DNA from: Paludibacterium yongneupense DSM 18731
GTDB taxonomy: Bacteria; Pseudomonadota; Gammaproteobacteria; Burkholderiales; Chromobacteriaceae
Length of the DNA stretch: 64,000 bases
Direction: 5' to 3'
Assembly (NCBI RefSeq): GCF_000422925.1
Contig: NZ_AUGZ01000028.1
Location: 1-64,000 of the forward strand
Positions 1 to 6,630 of the stretch are shown here, piece by piece. The first letter of the stretch is position 1; each line of letters begins with the position of its first letter. The position numbers and the translations under genes are program-made. A model generated the notes under the pieces. That model made no database searches. It was not told the DNA's origin and saw nothing but the letters and a program-made list of their open reading frames with translations.

Positions 1-235
1 CCGACATCGACAGGGTTTCGACGACGACGGCGAATTTAGTTTGTGCAGACCAGTTCTCACTGCTGCGGTCATGTTCGGGCACGGGACGACCTTGTTTACG
101 AAGCTGATTCCGCCAATTGTATAGCGTTGTTTCGGAGACCCCCTCCCTTTGTGCCAACTCGCGGATGGAGGGCGGATGCGGCGCTAGCATTCTGTTCAGG
201 ATGGCGTCTTTACGAGCCTTGGATAAACGCGACAT
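1..235 (-). CDS. Transposase OrfA, N-terminal part (IS3-like, HTH)
   Basis: About 78 codons are visible from ATG at 235 to the window edge, beginning MSRLSKARKDAILNRML. The protein carries a helix-turn-helix (around SIRELAQREGVSETTLYNWR, residues 24-43) followed by the WSAQTKFAVVVET stretch typical of the DNA-binding OrfA of some IS3-family elements. Such proteins bind the element ends and are fused to the OrfB integrase domain by frameshifting; OrfB would lie outside the window. The start is the first ATG inside the inferred IS end. The gene interrupts the phage protease gene to its right. Exact IS name not determined. Confidence 0.7.
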   Translation of the reverse strand, partial: MSRLSKARKDAILNRMLAPHPPSIRELAQREGVSETTLYNWRNQLRKQGRPVPEHDRSSENWSAQTKFAVVVETLSMS

Positions 236-305
236 GGTGAAATTCCGGCCCCCTGGATTGAGTATGAAATCCCTGAAAAGGGATCATCTCAACTACCCTG
301 ACACA
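1..305 (-). mobile_element. IS3-like insertion sequence, one end only (runs off the left edge)
   Basis: The segment carries the start of a transposase orfA reading leftward and ends at about 305, where Mu-like protease coding sequence resumes. Read leftward from 305 the end begins TGTGTCAGGG, which fits the TG terminus common in the IS3 family. A small hairpin (atccct, gaaa, agggat, 267-282) sits between the tip and orfA. The exact boundary and target duplication cannot be fixed because the other end lies outside the window. Family assignment rests on the OrfA N-terminus. Confidence 0.65.
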
Positions 306-1125
306 GGGGGCGGCCGCCGGTTGGTTCAAGAATCTGGAATGGCGCGACGGCCAGGGGCTGTTCGCCACCGACGTCGAATGGACGCCGGCCGCCGCCAAGG
401 CCATTGCCGACCACGAGTACCGTTTCATTTCGCCGGTATTCCGTTTCGACCCGCAGACCGGCGACGTGCAGCAGATATACATGGCCGCGCTGACCAACAA
501 TCCAGGGCTCGATGGCATGCAGTCGGTGGCCCTGTCCGCTTTCCTCTCCTCCCAAAAGGAACCCCCGATGAACAAACTGCTGGAGGCATTGCTCGCGCAA
601 TTGGGCCTGTCGACGCAGACGCCGGATGACCAGGCGTTGGCCGCGCTCAATGCCCACTTCGTCAAAGCCAAGTCCGACGCCGACCAGGTCGCCGCCTTGA
701 CGACCGCACACACGGTCAAGGATGCCCAGATCGCCGCGCTCAAGCTCGGCAGCACGCCGGACCCGGCCAAGTTCGTGCCGATCACGGTGGTCACCGATCT
801 GCAAGGCCAGATCGCCGCGTTGTCGACCCAGATCAACGGCCGCGAGGTCGAGCAAACCGTTGCGGCAGCACTGAGCAACGGCCAGTTGCTGCCGGCCCAG
901 GAAGCCTGGGCACGCGAGCTCGGTAACAAAGACCTGGCCGCGCTGCGCAGCTTCATCGCCACCGCGCCCAAGATCGCGGCGCTGACCGCGCAACAGAACG
1001 GCGGCCGCGCGCCCGAGACGGCACCCCAAGGTGCCGAGGGGCTGGATGCCGCCACGCTCGCGGTGTGCCGCCAGATGGGTATTAACCCGGTCGCCGTCGC
1101 CAAAGCCAAAGGAGCCGCGCAATGA
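306..1125 (+). pseudogene. Mu-like prophage capsid protease (gpI), 5' end removed by IS
   Basis: An open frame continues from the IS edge to 1125 and reads AAGWFKNLEWRDGQGL, then EYRFISPVFRF, which is the middle of Mu gpI-type head maturation proteases. The N-terminal half, including the expected catalytic region, is missing: just left of the IS edge the frame hits stops. The C-terminus (AVCRQMGINPVAVAKAK) is typical of the family. In Mu the protease and the head scaffold share one frame, with the scaffold starting inside the protease gene. Loss of the protease should block head maturation, so the prophage is probably defective unless a second copy exists. Confidence 0.85.
568..1125 (+). CDS. 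Nested scaffold protein (Mu Z-like) inside the protease frame
   Basis: An in-frame ATG at 568 (MNKLLEALLAQLGLSTQT) is preceded by AAAAGGA at 554-560, a good ribosome binding site with 7-base spacing. The product would be 185 residues, Ala/Gln-rich and largely helical, as expected of a capsid scaffold. In phage Mu the scaffold Z is made from an internal start within gene I, and the same layout is seen here. This start lies downstream of the IS insertion, so the scaffold may still be translated if a transcript reaches it. Nested expression is inferred from the RBS and family precedent. Confidence 0.6.
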   Translation: MNKLLEALLAQLGLSTQTPDDQALAALNAHFVKAKSDADQVAALTTAHTVKDAQIAALKLGSTPDPAKFVPITVVTDLQGQIAALSTQINGREVEQTVAAALSNGQLLPAQEAWARELGNKDLAALRSFIATAPKIAALTAQQNGGRAPETAPQGAEGLDAATLAVCRQMGINPVAVAKAKGAAQ

Positions 1126-1526
1126 CCGCCGCCACCGCCGATCGCAATACCGGCTATCGCGAAGCCCGCATCGTCGCGATCCCGGTCGCCGCTGGCCAGA
1201 TTGTCCACGCCGGGCTGCTGGTCATGGTCAACGCCAATGGCTTCGCCCTCGAAGGCAAGACGGAAGCCGATCTGACCTATGCCGGCCGGGCCGAGCAGTA
1301 CGTCGACAACAGCGCCGGCGCCGACGGCGCCAAGAGCGTACAGGTCAGCCGGGGCGTGGCCTTCAAGTGGGCCAACTCGACGGATGACCCGATCGGCCAG
1401 TCCAGCTTCGGCAAGCCGTGCTTTGTCGAGGACAACCAGACCGTCGCCAAGACCAATAGCAACAACACCCGCGCGCAAGCCGGGATCGTGCTCGGCATCG
1501 ATCCCGACGGCGTCTGGGTCCTGTAA
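1122..1526 (+). CDS. Mu gp33-like head protein / probable capsid decoration protein
   Basis: A 134-residue protein starting with ATG that overlaps the protease stop in ATGA (1122-1125), so translation is probably coupled. The position between the protease/scaffold and the major head gene, the size, and the Gly/Ala/Val-rich beta-type sequence match the small protein encoded there in Mu-like phages, often annotated as a DUF2190-like capsid cement protein. No catalytic motif is visible. Role in stabilising the capsid is inferred from family and context. Confidence 0.65.
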   Translation: MTAATADRNTGYREARIVAIPVAAGQIVHAGLLVMVNANGFALEGKTEADLTYAGRAEQYVDNSAGADGAKSVQVSRGVAFKWANSTDDPIGQSSFGKPCFVEDNQTVAKTNSNNTRAQAGIVLGIDPDGVWVL

Positions 1527-1537
1527 GGGAGGGCTTC

Positions 1538-2461
1538 ATGCTCGTTAATCAGGAAACCATCCAGGCGGTGTTCTGGGCGCTCAAGACGTCCTTCAACAAC
1601 GCCTTCGACGCGGCACCGTCCATCTGGGAACGTATCGCCACCAAGGTGCCGTCGTCCGCCCGCCAGAACATTTACGCGTGGCTGGAACGCTTCCCGCGCA
1701 TGCAGAAGTGGATCGGCGAAAAAGACATCAAGGCGCTGGCAGGCCATGGCTACACCATCGTCAACGACGACTGGGAAGCCACGGTCGAGGTCGACCGCAA
1801 CGACATCGAGGACGACCAACTCGGCCTGTACGCGCCGCAAGCGCAGAACGCCGGCTTCTCGGCCAAGCAATTGCCGGACGAGATCGTCATCGACCTGGTC
1901 AATCACGGCTTCACCAACCCCTGCTACGACGGCCAGGCGTTTTTCAGCAACGCCCACGTCGTGCGCAACGCGCCGGTGTCCAACTACAGCAACCTGCCTC
2001 TGTCGGTTGCCGGCCAGGCCGCCGCTCGCGCGACCTACGGCGTGGTGCGCACCCAGATGCGCAAGATCACCGACGAGGAAGGCCGGCCGCTCAACATCAA
2101 TCCCAACATCCTGCTGGTGCCGCCGGCACTGGAGGACATCGCTAACGCGCTGATGACCAACGACCGTCTGAACGACGGCATGCCCAACCCCTACAAGGGT
2201 ACGGCCACCGTGGAGTGTGACGCGCGGCTGACCTCGGACACCGCCTGGTTCCTGCTCGATACCACCAAGCCGATCAAGCCGCTGATCTACCAGGAACGCA
2301 AAGCGCCGGTTTTCGTGCAGCAGACCGACCCGAACGCCGACGACGTATTCAACCGCAAGAAATTCAAGTTCGGCGCCGAAGCGCGAGCGGCCGGTGGCTA
2401 CGGCTTCTGGCAGATGGCCTTCGGCTCGGACGGCACCGGCGCGGTACCGGCTGCGAACTGA
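1538..2461 (+). CDS. Major head subunit (Mu gpT-like)
   Basis: 307 residues, close to Mu gpT length. The N-terminus LVNQETIQAVFWALKTSFN and the segments IWERIATKVPS and WLERFPRMQKWIGEK are diagnostic of the Mu T major capsid family, which assembles the icosahedral head around the scaffold. A strong RBS (aagggaggg) precedes the ATG. A stem-loop follows the gene. The order protease, decoration, major head is the Mu order. Confidence 0.93.
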   Translation: MLVNQETIQAVFWALKTSFNNAFDAAPSIWERIATKVPSSARQNIYAWLERFPRMQKWIGEKDIKALAGHGYTIVNDDWEATVEVDRNDIEDDQLGLYAPQAQNAGFSAKQLPDEIVIDLVNHGFTNPCYDGQAFFSNAHVVRNAPVSNYSNLPLSVAGQAAARATYGVVRTQMRKITDEEGRPLNINPNILLVPPALEDIANALMTNDRLNDGMPNPYKGTATVECDARLTSDTAWFLLDTTKPIKPLIYQERKAPVFVQQTDPNADDVFNRKKFKFGAEARAAGGYGFWQMAFGSDGTGAVPAAN

Positions 2462-2471
2462 TGAACCCGGC

Positions 2472-2494
2472 GCCCCTGGCGACAGGGGCCGCCT
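2472..2494 (+). terminator. Stem-loop after the major head gene
   Basis: GCCCCTG (2472-2478), loop GCGA, CAGGGGC (2483-2489), followed by a short CCGCCTTTCT tail. The T-run is weak, so this may be a partial terminator or an mRNA-stabilising hairpin that sets a high level of capsid message relative to downstream genes. Confidence 0.45.
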
Positions 2495-2509
2495 TTCTGG
2501 AGAAACAGG

Positions 2510-2890
2510 ATGTCGAATCGCGTTCTGCGCGTGAGCGCCAAGGCGGAGGGTTACCGCCGTGAAGGGCTGAAGTTCAGCATCAAACCCGCCAACATTCCGC
2601 TGTCGCTGCTGACCAGCGCCCAGATCGCGCATCTGAAAAGCGATCGCATGCTCGACTGCGAAGAGGTCGACGAGGTGCACGATCTGGTGATCGCGCCCGA
2701 GGAGTTGGCCGACCTGCGCGACAAAGCCGCCACGGCCGACGCGGTGCTCGCACTGCTGCCGGCCGACTGGGACGGCAGCGCCGCCGACTACGTGGTCCAA
2801 CTGCAGTCGGCCGCCTCCGAGTCGCGCCAGACCGAAGCACCGGCGCCCGCCGCAGCCAAGGCCGATACCGGCCACCGCCGGGGTCGTTAA
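2510..2890 (+). CDS. Mu gp35-like protein (HI1506 family)
   Basis: 126 residues beginning MSNRVLRVSAKAEGYRREG. The motif of a small Arg/Gly-rich start followed by a region ending in a predicted interaction stretch (LTSAQIAHLKSDRML) matches the FluMu gp35/HI1506-related proteins that always lie between major head and gp36. Its C-terminus is Ala/Pro-rich and low-complexity (residues about 100-126). RBS ggagaaacagg precedes the ATG. Function in head completion is not established. Confidence 0.75.
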   Translation: MSNRVLRVSAKAEGYRREGLKFSIKPANIPLSLLTSAQIAHLKSDRMLDCEEVDEVHDLVIAPEELADLRDKAATADAVLALLPADWDGSAADYVVQLQSAASESRQTEAPAPAAAKADTGHRRGR

Positions 2891-2893
2891 GCC

Positions 2894-3319
2894 ATGGCCT
2901 ATGCGATCCAGGACGATATGGTCAATCGCTTCGGCGAGGACGAAGTCGTCGCGCTGACCGACCGCAGCCAGTCGGGGCAGATCGATGCCACCGTGTTGGC
3001 CGGCGCGCTCGACGACGCCAGTGCCGAGATCGACACCTATCTGGCCGGCCGCTACACCCTGCCGCTGACCGGCACGCCGCGCTTTATCGCCGGCCTGTGT
3101 TGCGACATCGCGCGCTATCGCCTCAGCGGCAGCAACGCGCTGTTGAGCGAGGCCGCGCGTGATCGTCACCGCGACGCGGTGCGCTTCCTGGAGCTGGCGG
3201 CCGCTGGCAAGATCACGCTCGGCGAAATGCCCAACGGCGAGCCGGTCCAGCCCGGCGAGACCATCGCCTTCCGCCAGGGCACGCGCATCTTCAGCCGCGA
3301 CGACAGGGGCGGATTCTGA
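2894..3319 (+). CDS. Mu gp36-like protein (DUF1320), head-tail joining
   Basis: 141 residues starting MAYAIQDDMVNRFGEDEVV, a signature of the DUF1320/gp36 family, with the conserved ALDDASAEIDTYLAGRYTLPL segment (around residues 36-57). These proteins resemble the gp6-type connector adaptors that sit under the portal. Begins four bases after gp35 and overlaps the next gene by one base (TGATGG), indicating a tightly packed late operon. Confidence 0.88.
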   Translation: MAYAIQDDMVNRFGEDEVVALTDRSQSGQIDATVLAGALDDASAEIDTYLAGRYTLPLTGTPRFIAGLCCDIARYRLSGSNALLSEAARDRHRDAVRFLELAAAGKITLGEMPNGEPVQPGETIAFRQGTRIFSRDDRGGF

Positions 3320-4023
3320 TGGCAACACCGGTGCCTATCCTGACTGCCGTCGAACTCGCACTGGCCGACAGGCTGCGCCGTGGCCTCGGCCGCATGGTCA
3401 ATGCGGTCGAGACCTACGGCGGCGAGTTCGACGACGAGAACCTGCTCGAGGTACTCAAGCGCTTCCCCGCCGCCTGGGTGACCTTCGCCGGGGTCAAAAA
3501 GACCGTGCCGGTCGATACCCGACGCGAGAAATGGCGCGCCGAGGGCAGTTTCGTGGTCATGGTCGGTACCCGTAGCGTGCGCAGCGAGTCCGCGTCGCGC
3601 CTCGGCGGTCCCGGCGCGCGCGAGGTCGGCACCAATCTGCTGGTCTACGCAGTGCGCCACCTGCTGGCGCAACAGGATCTGGGCCTGCCGATCCGCGCCC
3701 TGGAGCCGGGTTCGGTGCGTACGCTCTACAACAGCCGGATTCAGGGGCAGGCGTTTTCGGTGTTCGCGCTCGAATTCCACACGGCCTGGGTCGAGGCGAC
3801 GCTGCCGCTGGGCACCTTCCCGCAGCCGGTCGACCCGGCGAGCGTGGACGCCGGCGACCCGACCTCGGGCCTCGACAGTCTGTTCGCCCGCTTCGGTGGC
3901 CAGGTCGACCCGGCTACGCCGCAGTGGAACACCCTGGTCATGAATTACTACCTCAACCCGAGCCAGGAAGCCGGCGCTCCTGATGCTCAAGACGTTGTGT
4001 CTCTAACCGGAGCTACCGAATGA
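3319..4023 (+). CDS. Mu gp37-like protein (DUF1834)
   Basis: 234 residues. The segments NAVETYGGEFDDENLLEVL and VSFAGVKKT-like (WVTFAGVKKTVPVDTRREK) mark the DUF1834/gp37 family, placed in the head-tail neck or tail terminator region of Mu-like phages. The gene is somewhat longer than the usual 150-200 residues because of a C-terminal extension that reads LDSLFARFGGQVDPATP. Start ATG overlaps the gp36 stop; the end overlaps the next start by four bases. Confidence 0.8.
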   Translation: MATPVPILTAVELALADRLRRGLGRMVNAVETYGGEFDDENLLEVLKRFPAAWVTFAGVKKTVPVDTRREKWRAEGSFVVMVGTRSVRSESASRLGGPGAREVGTNLLVYAVRHLLAQQDLGLPIRALEPGSVRTLYNSRIQGQAFSVFALEFHTAWVEATLPLGTFPQPVDPASVDAGDPTSGLDSLFARFGGQVDPATPQWNTLVMNYYLNPSQEAGAPDAQDVVSLTGATE

Positions 4024-4280
4024 AAGTCAAAGCCGCCCCCGGCGTGCGCGTTCCCAAACAAGGCGCGCCGCGCAAATACATTACCGACGACGCGGAGGTC
4101 GTGGTCGACGCCACGCCGTACTACCTGCGCCGCCTGCGCGACGGCGACCTGATCGAGGTCGAGGATGGCGCTTCCACCGTCGAGACCCCAGTCGAGGCGA
4201 GCACGCCCACACCGACCGCCGACACCGCATCGGTGGAATCCAAGACCCCGCTGGCGGCCGCTACCTCGGCCCAGGCCTAA
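4020..4280 (+). CDS. DUF2635 protein (Mu gp38-like)
   Basis: 86 residues, MKVKAAPGVRVPKQGAPRKY, matching the short DUF2635 proteins encoded immediately before the tail sheath in Mu-like phages. The core ends near VEVED-like residues and is followed by a low-complexity Thr/Pro/Ala tail (residues 55-86), which is longer than in many homologues. Overlaps gp37 by ATGA. Function unknown. Confidence 0.85.
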   Translation: MKVKAAPGVRVPKQGAPRKYITDDAEVVVDATPYYLRRLRDGDLIEVEDGASTVETPVEASTPTPTADTASVESKTPLAAATSAQA

Positions 4281-4292
4281 CCGGAGACATCG

Positions 4293-5723
4293 ATGGCCAG
4301 TCCGAACATCAGCTTCGACCAGATTTCGTCGAGCATCCGCAAGCCGGGGCAATACTTCGAATTTAATACCAGCGGCGCTGTCAATGCCCTGCCGGGTAAC
4401 ACGCAACGCGTGTTGATCATTGGGCCGCGTCTGCCGAGCGGCAGCGTGGCGGCGCTGGTGGCAACCAATATCTACTCGGATGGAGACGCCGAGGCCGCCT
4501 TCGGCATCGGCTCGATAGCGCATCTGATGGTGCGCGCCGCGTTGAAGGCCAACCCTTACTTGCAGCTGACGGTGATCGCGGTCGACGACGCGGCTGCCGG
4601 GGTCGTGGCGACCGGATCGTTGACCATGGCCGGCACCGCCACCGCCAGCGGTAACGTCACTCTGACGGTCGCGGGCGTGGCCGCCACCATCGCCGTCGCA
4701 CTCGGCGACACGGCCCAGACCATCGCCGCCAACCTGCTCGAGCAGATCGAGAACCAGCCGGACCTGCCCATCACGGCCAGTCTCGATGCCAATAATCCCG
4801 CCAAGCTGGATATCACGGCCAAGAACAAGGGGCTGGCCGGCAACGGCATCACCTTGAGCATGCTGAGTCAGACCAGCGGCGTCACCGGCACCGTGGTGGC
4901 GATGGCCGGCGGCTTGTCCGACCCCGACATCCAGCCGGCGCTGACCGCCGTGTTTGGCGCCGGTCACAACATCCTGATCGCGCCGTTCTCCACCCAGGCG
5001 TCGCTGACCGCGCTGCGTACCCATCTCGACTACGTGTCGAACCCGATGGAACAGCGTGGCGCGCTCGGGGTCGCCGGCTGGCCGAGCTCGTTAGCCACCG
5101 CCACCACGCTGGCGGGACAGATCAACGGGGGGCGCATCACCATCGGTTGGCACAACGGTTCGGTATTACCGGCTTGGCAGATCGCGGCTGCCTATGGCGC
5201 GGTGATCGCCTCCGAGGAAGATCCGGCGCGACCGCTGAATACGCTGGCGCTGACCGGCCTCGACGTGACCGACATCACACAACGCCCGGGCCGCGAAGAA
5301 CAGGAGACCGCACTGCACAACGGGGTGACACCGTTCGAAGTCGGCTCGGGCGACGTGGTGCAGATCGTGCGCGCCATCAGCACCTATCTGGTCAACGCCC
5401 AGAACATAAGCGATCCGGCACTGCTCGACATCACCACCATCCGCACGATGGACTACATGCGCTTGGCGTGGCGCCAACGTGTCGCCTTGCGCTTTCCGCG
5501 TAACAAACTCACCACTCGCATCCCGGCCAAGGTGCGCTCGGAATTGCTGGCGGTGGCGTATGAGGCGCAGGGGCTGGAAATTATCGAAAACGTCGACGCC
5601 AACAAGGACGGCTTCATTGTCGAGCCGGACTCGCAATCCACTGGTCAACTGAACGCCAAGCTACCGTGCGCGGTGGTGCCGGGGCTGCATGTGTTCGCGG
5701 GCGTGATCGAACTGATTCTGTAA
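4293..5723 (+). CDS. Contractile tail sheath protein (Mu gpL-like)
   Basis: 476 residues starting MASPNISFDQISSSIRKPG, the conserved N-terminus of Mu L sheath proteins. Internal GPRLPSGSVAALVATNIYSD and the C-terminal RFPRNKLT...IIENVDANKDGF region are also family features. The sheath surrounds the tube and contracts during DNA injection. Preceded by RBS ccggaga and followed 12 bases later by the tube gene, as in Mu. Confidence 0.93.
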   Translation: MASPNISFDQISSSIRKPGQYFEFNTSGAVNALPGNTQRVLIIGPRLPSGSVAALVATNIYSDGDAEAAFGIGSIAHLMVRAALKANPYLQLTVIAVDDAAAGVVATGSLTMAGTATASGNVTLTVAGVAATIAVALGDTAQTIAANLLEQIENQPDLPITASLDANNPAKLDITAKNKGLAGNGITLSMLSQTSGVTGTVVAMAGGLSDPDIQPALTAVFGAGHNILIAPFSTQASLTALRTHLDYVSNPMEQRGALGVAGWPSSLATATTLAGQINGGRITIGWHNGSVLPAWQIAAAYGAVIASEEDPARPLNTLALTGLDVTDITQRPGREEQETALHNGVTPFEVGSGDVVQIVRAISTYLVNAQNISDPALLDITTIRTMDYMRLAWRQRVALRFPRNKLTTRIPAKVRSELLAVAYEAQGLEIIENVDANKDGFIVEPDSQSTGQLNAKLPCAVVPGLHVFAGVIELIL

Positions 5724-5735
5724 CGGGAGGATGCC

Positions 5736-6110
5736 ATGGCATTGGAAGAATACGTCGGCGCGATCGTCCTGGACGTCGATGGCACCGAATACGAAGTGGT
5801 CGATCTGGACGTCCAGACCAAGACCGGGCGCAAGCTGGTCAAGACCATGAACAGTACCGGCAAGGCCAAGGGGTTTTCGAAGGGAATCACCGAATACTCG
5901 CTGTCCATCACGGTCGTCATTCCCCTGACCGGCGACATCGATTGGGCCGCGATCGAGGGCGCCAAGGTCTCGATCACCCCCGAGGCCAGCGGCGGCTCGC
6001 CCGTCAGCTATCTCAACTGCTGCACCACCGATGTCGGCGAGAAATACAGCGTCGACAACGAGGGGCGGCGCGATATCAAGATGTTTGCAACCGATAAGGT
6101 GAACGAATAA
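5736..6110 (+). CDS. Tail tube protein (Mu gpM-like)
   Basis: 124 residues with the tube-fold sequence MALEEYVGAIVLDVDGTEYE and TGRKLVKTMNSTGKAKGFSK. Size and place directly after the sheath fit Mu M. The tube forms the inner channel of the contractile tail. Its stop overlaps the next start (TAATGATG), consistent with coupled translation with the tail chaperone gene. Confidence 0.9.
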   Translation: MALEEYVGAIVLDVDGTEYEVVDLDVQTKTGRKLVKTMNSTGKAKGFSKGITEYSLSITVVIPLTGDIDWAAIEGAKVSITPEASGGSPVSYLNCCTTDVGEKYSVDNEGRRDIKMFATDKVNE

Positions 6111-6493
6111 TGATGACCCAGACCGATAGTCTGAAGTTCGGCGTTGAATACCCGGCCGACTCGGGCCAGATGCACTACGACTTCGAACTGCGCCTGCCGA
6201 TGATCGCCGACAATATCGCGGTACTGCAGCACGTCGGCACCGTCTCCAATATGCAGGTCCGTACCGCGATCTTCGCACGCTGCCTGGTCCGGCTCGGCAC
6301 CATTCCGACCGAGACGCTGACGTCCGACTTTCTGGCCGGCAATATGGTCGACGATGACTTCGACGTGCTGGCGGCCGCCGAGACCGAACTCAAAAAAAAG
6401 CGGATGCGCTCGAATCCGCCCTCGCCGAGTACCGACTCTCCGTCCTCCTCCTTGGTCGATACGGCATCCCCGAGTCCCGCATCCGGCAGCTGA
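6110..6493 (+). CDS. Tail assembly chaperone, short form (Mu gp41-like)
   Basis: 127 residues, MMTQTDSLKFGVEYPADSG. The folded part ends near the lysine run at residues 94-97 and the remaining zero-frame tail is a Ser/Pro-rich stretch with no relatedness to known proteins. This is the upstream half of the frameshifted chaperone pair found between tube and tape measure genes in tailed phages. These chaperones coat the tape measure protein during tail assembly and are absent from the virion. Confidence 0.82.
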   Translation: MMTQTDSLKFGVEYPADSGQMHYDFELRLPMIADNIAVLQHVGTVSNMQVRTAIFARCLVRLGTIPTETLTSDFLAGNMVDDDFDVLAAAETELKKKRMRSNPPSPSTDSPSSSLVDTASPSPASGS

Positions 6494-6630
6494 CGTCCGT
6501 CGAACTCGACGGGTATATGGCGGCCGCACGCCGCCTGAGCGCGCCCCCCAAGCGCCAGCGTCAGGGCGATGGGGGTGCGCCTCGCCAGCGCTTCATCTCG
6601 AAACGCCACGCCGCCAAGCCTAAGCCATGA
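6110..6630 (+). CDS. Tail assembly chaperone, -1 frameshift fusion (gp41-gp42 type)
   Basis: A -1 slip at A AAA AAG (6394-6400) joins the first 97 residues to an open -1 frame that reads ADALESALAEYRLSVLLLGR, then RQLTSVELDGYMAAARRL, and stops at 6628-6630, giving about 173 residues. That frame has no stop and no independent start with an RBS, and its stop overlaps the tape measure ATG (CCATGA). The arrangement matches the conserved programmed frameshift of dsDNA phage tail chaperones (the lambda G/GT type). Confidence 0.85.
6394..6400 (+). promoter_or_regulatory. Programmed -1 ribosomal frameshift site (A AAA AAG)
   Basis: The zero frame reads CTC AAA AAA AAG CGG; the last seven bases of the A-run form A AAA AAG, the highly slippery heptamer used in E. 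coli dnaX. After a -1 slip the next codon is GCG at 6400. No upstream Shine-Dalgarno stimulator is obvious. Confidence 0.82.

Noticed and set aside
1277-3328. A long minus-strand open frame opposite the head genes
   Set aside because: It mirrors the GC-rich coding strand of well-recognised Mu-like genes, has no RBS, and its composition is that of an antisense shadow.
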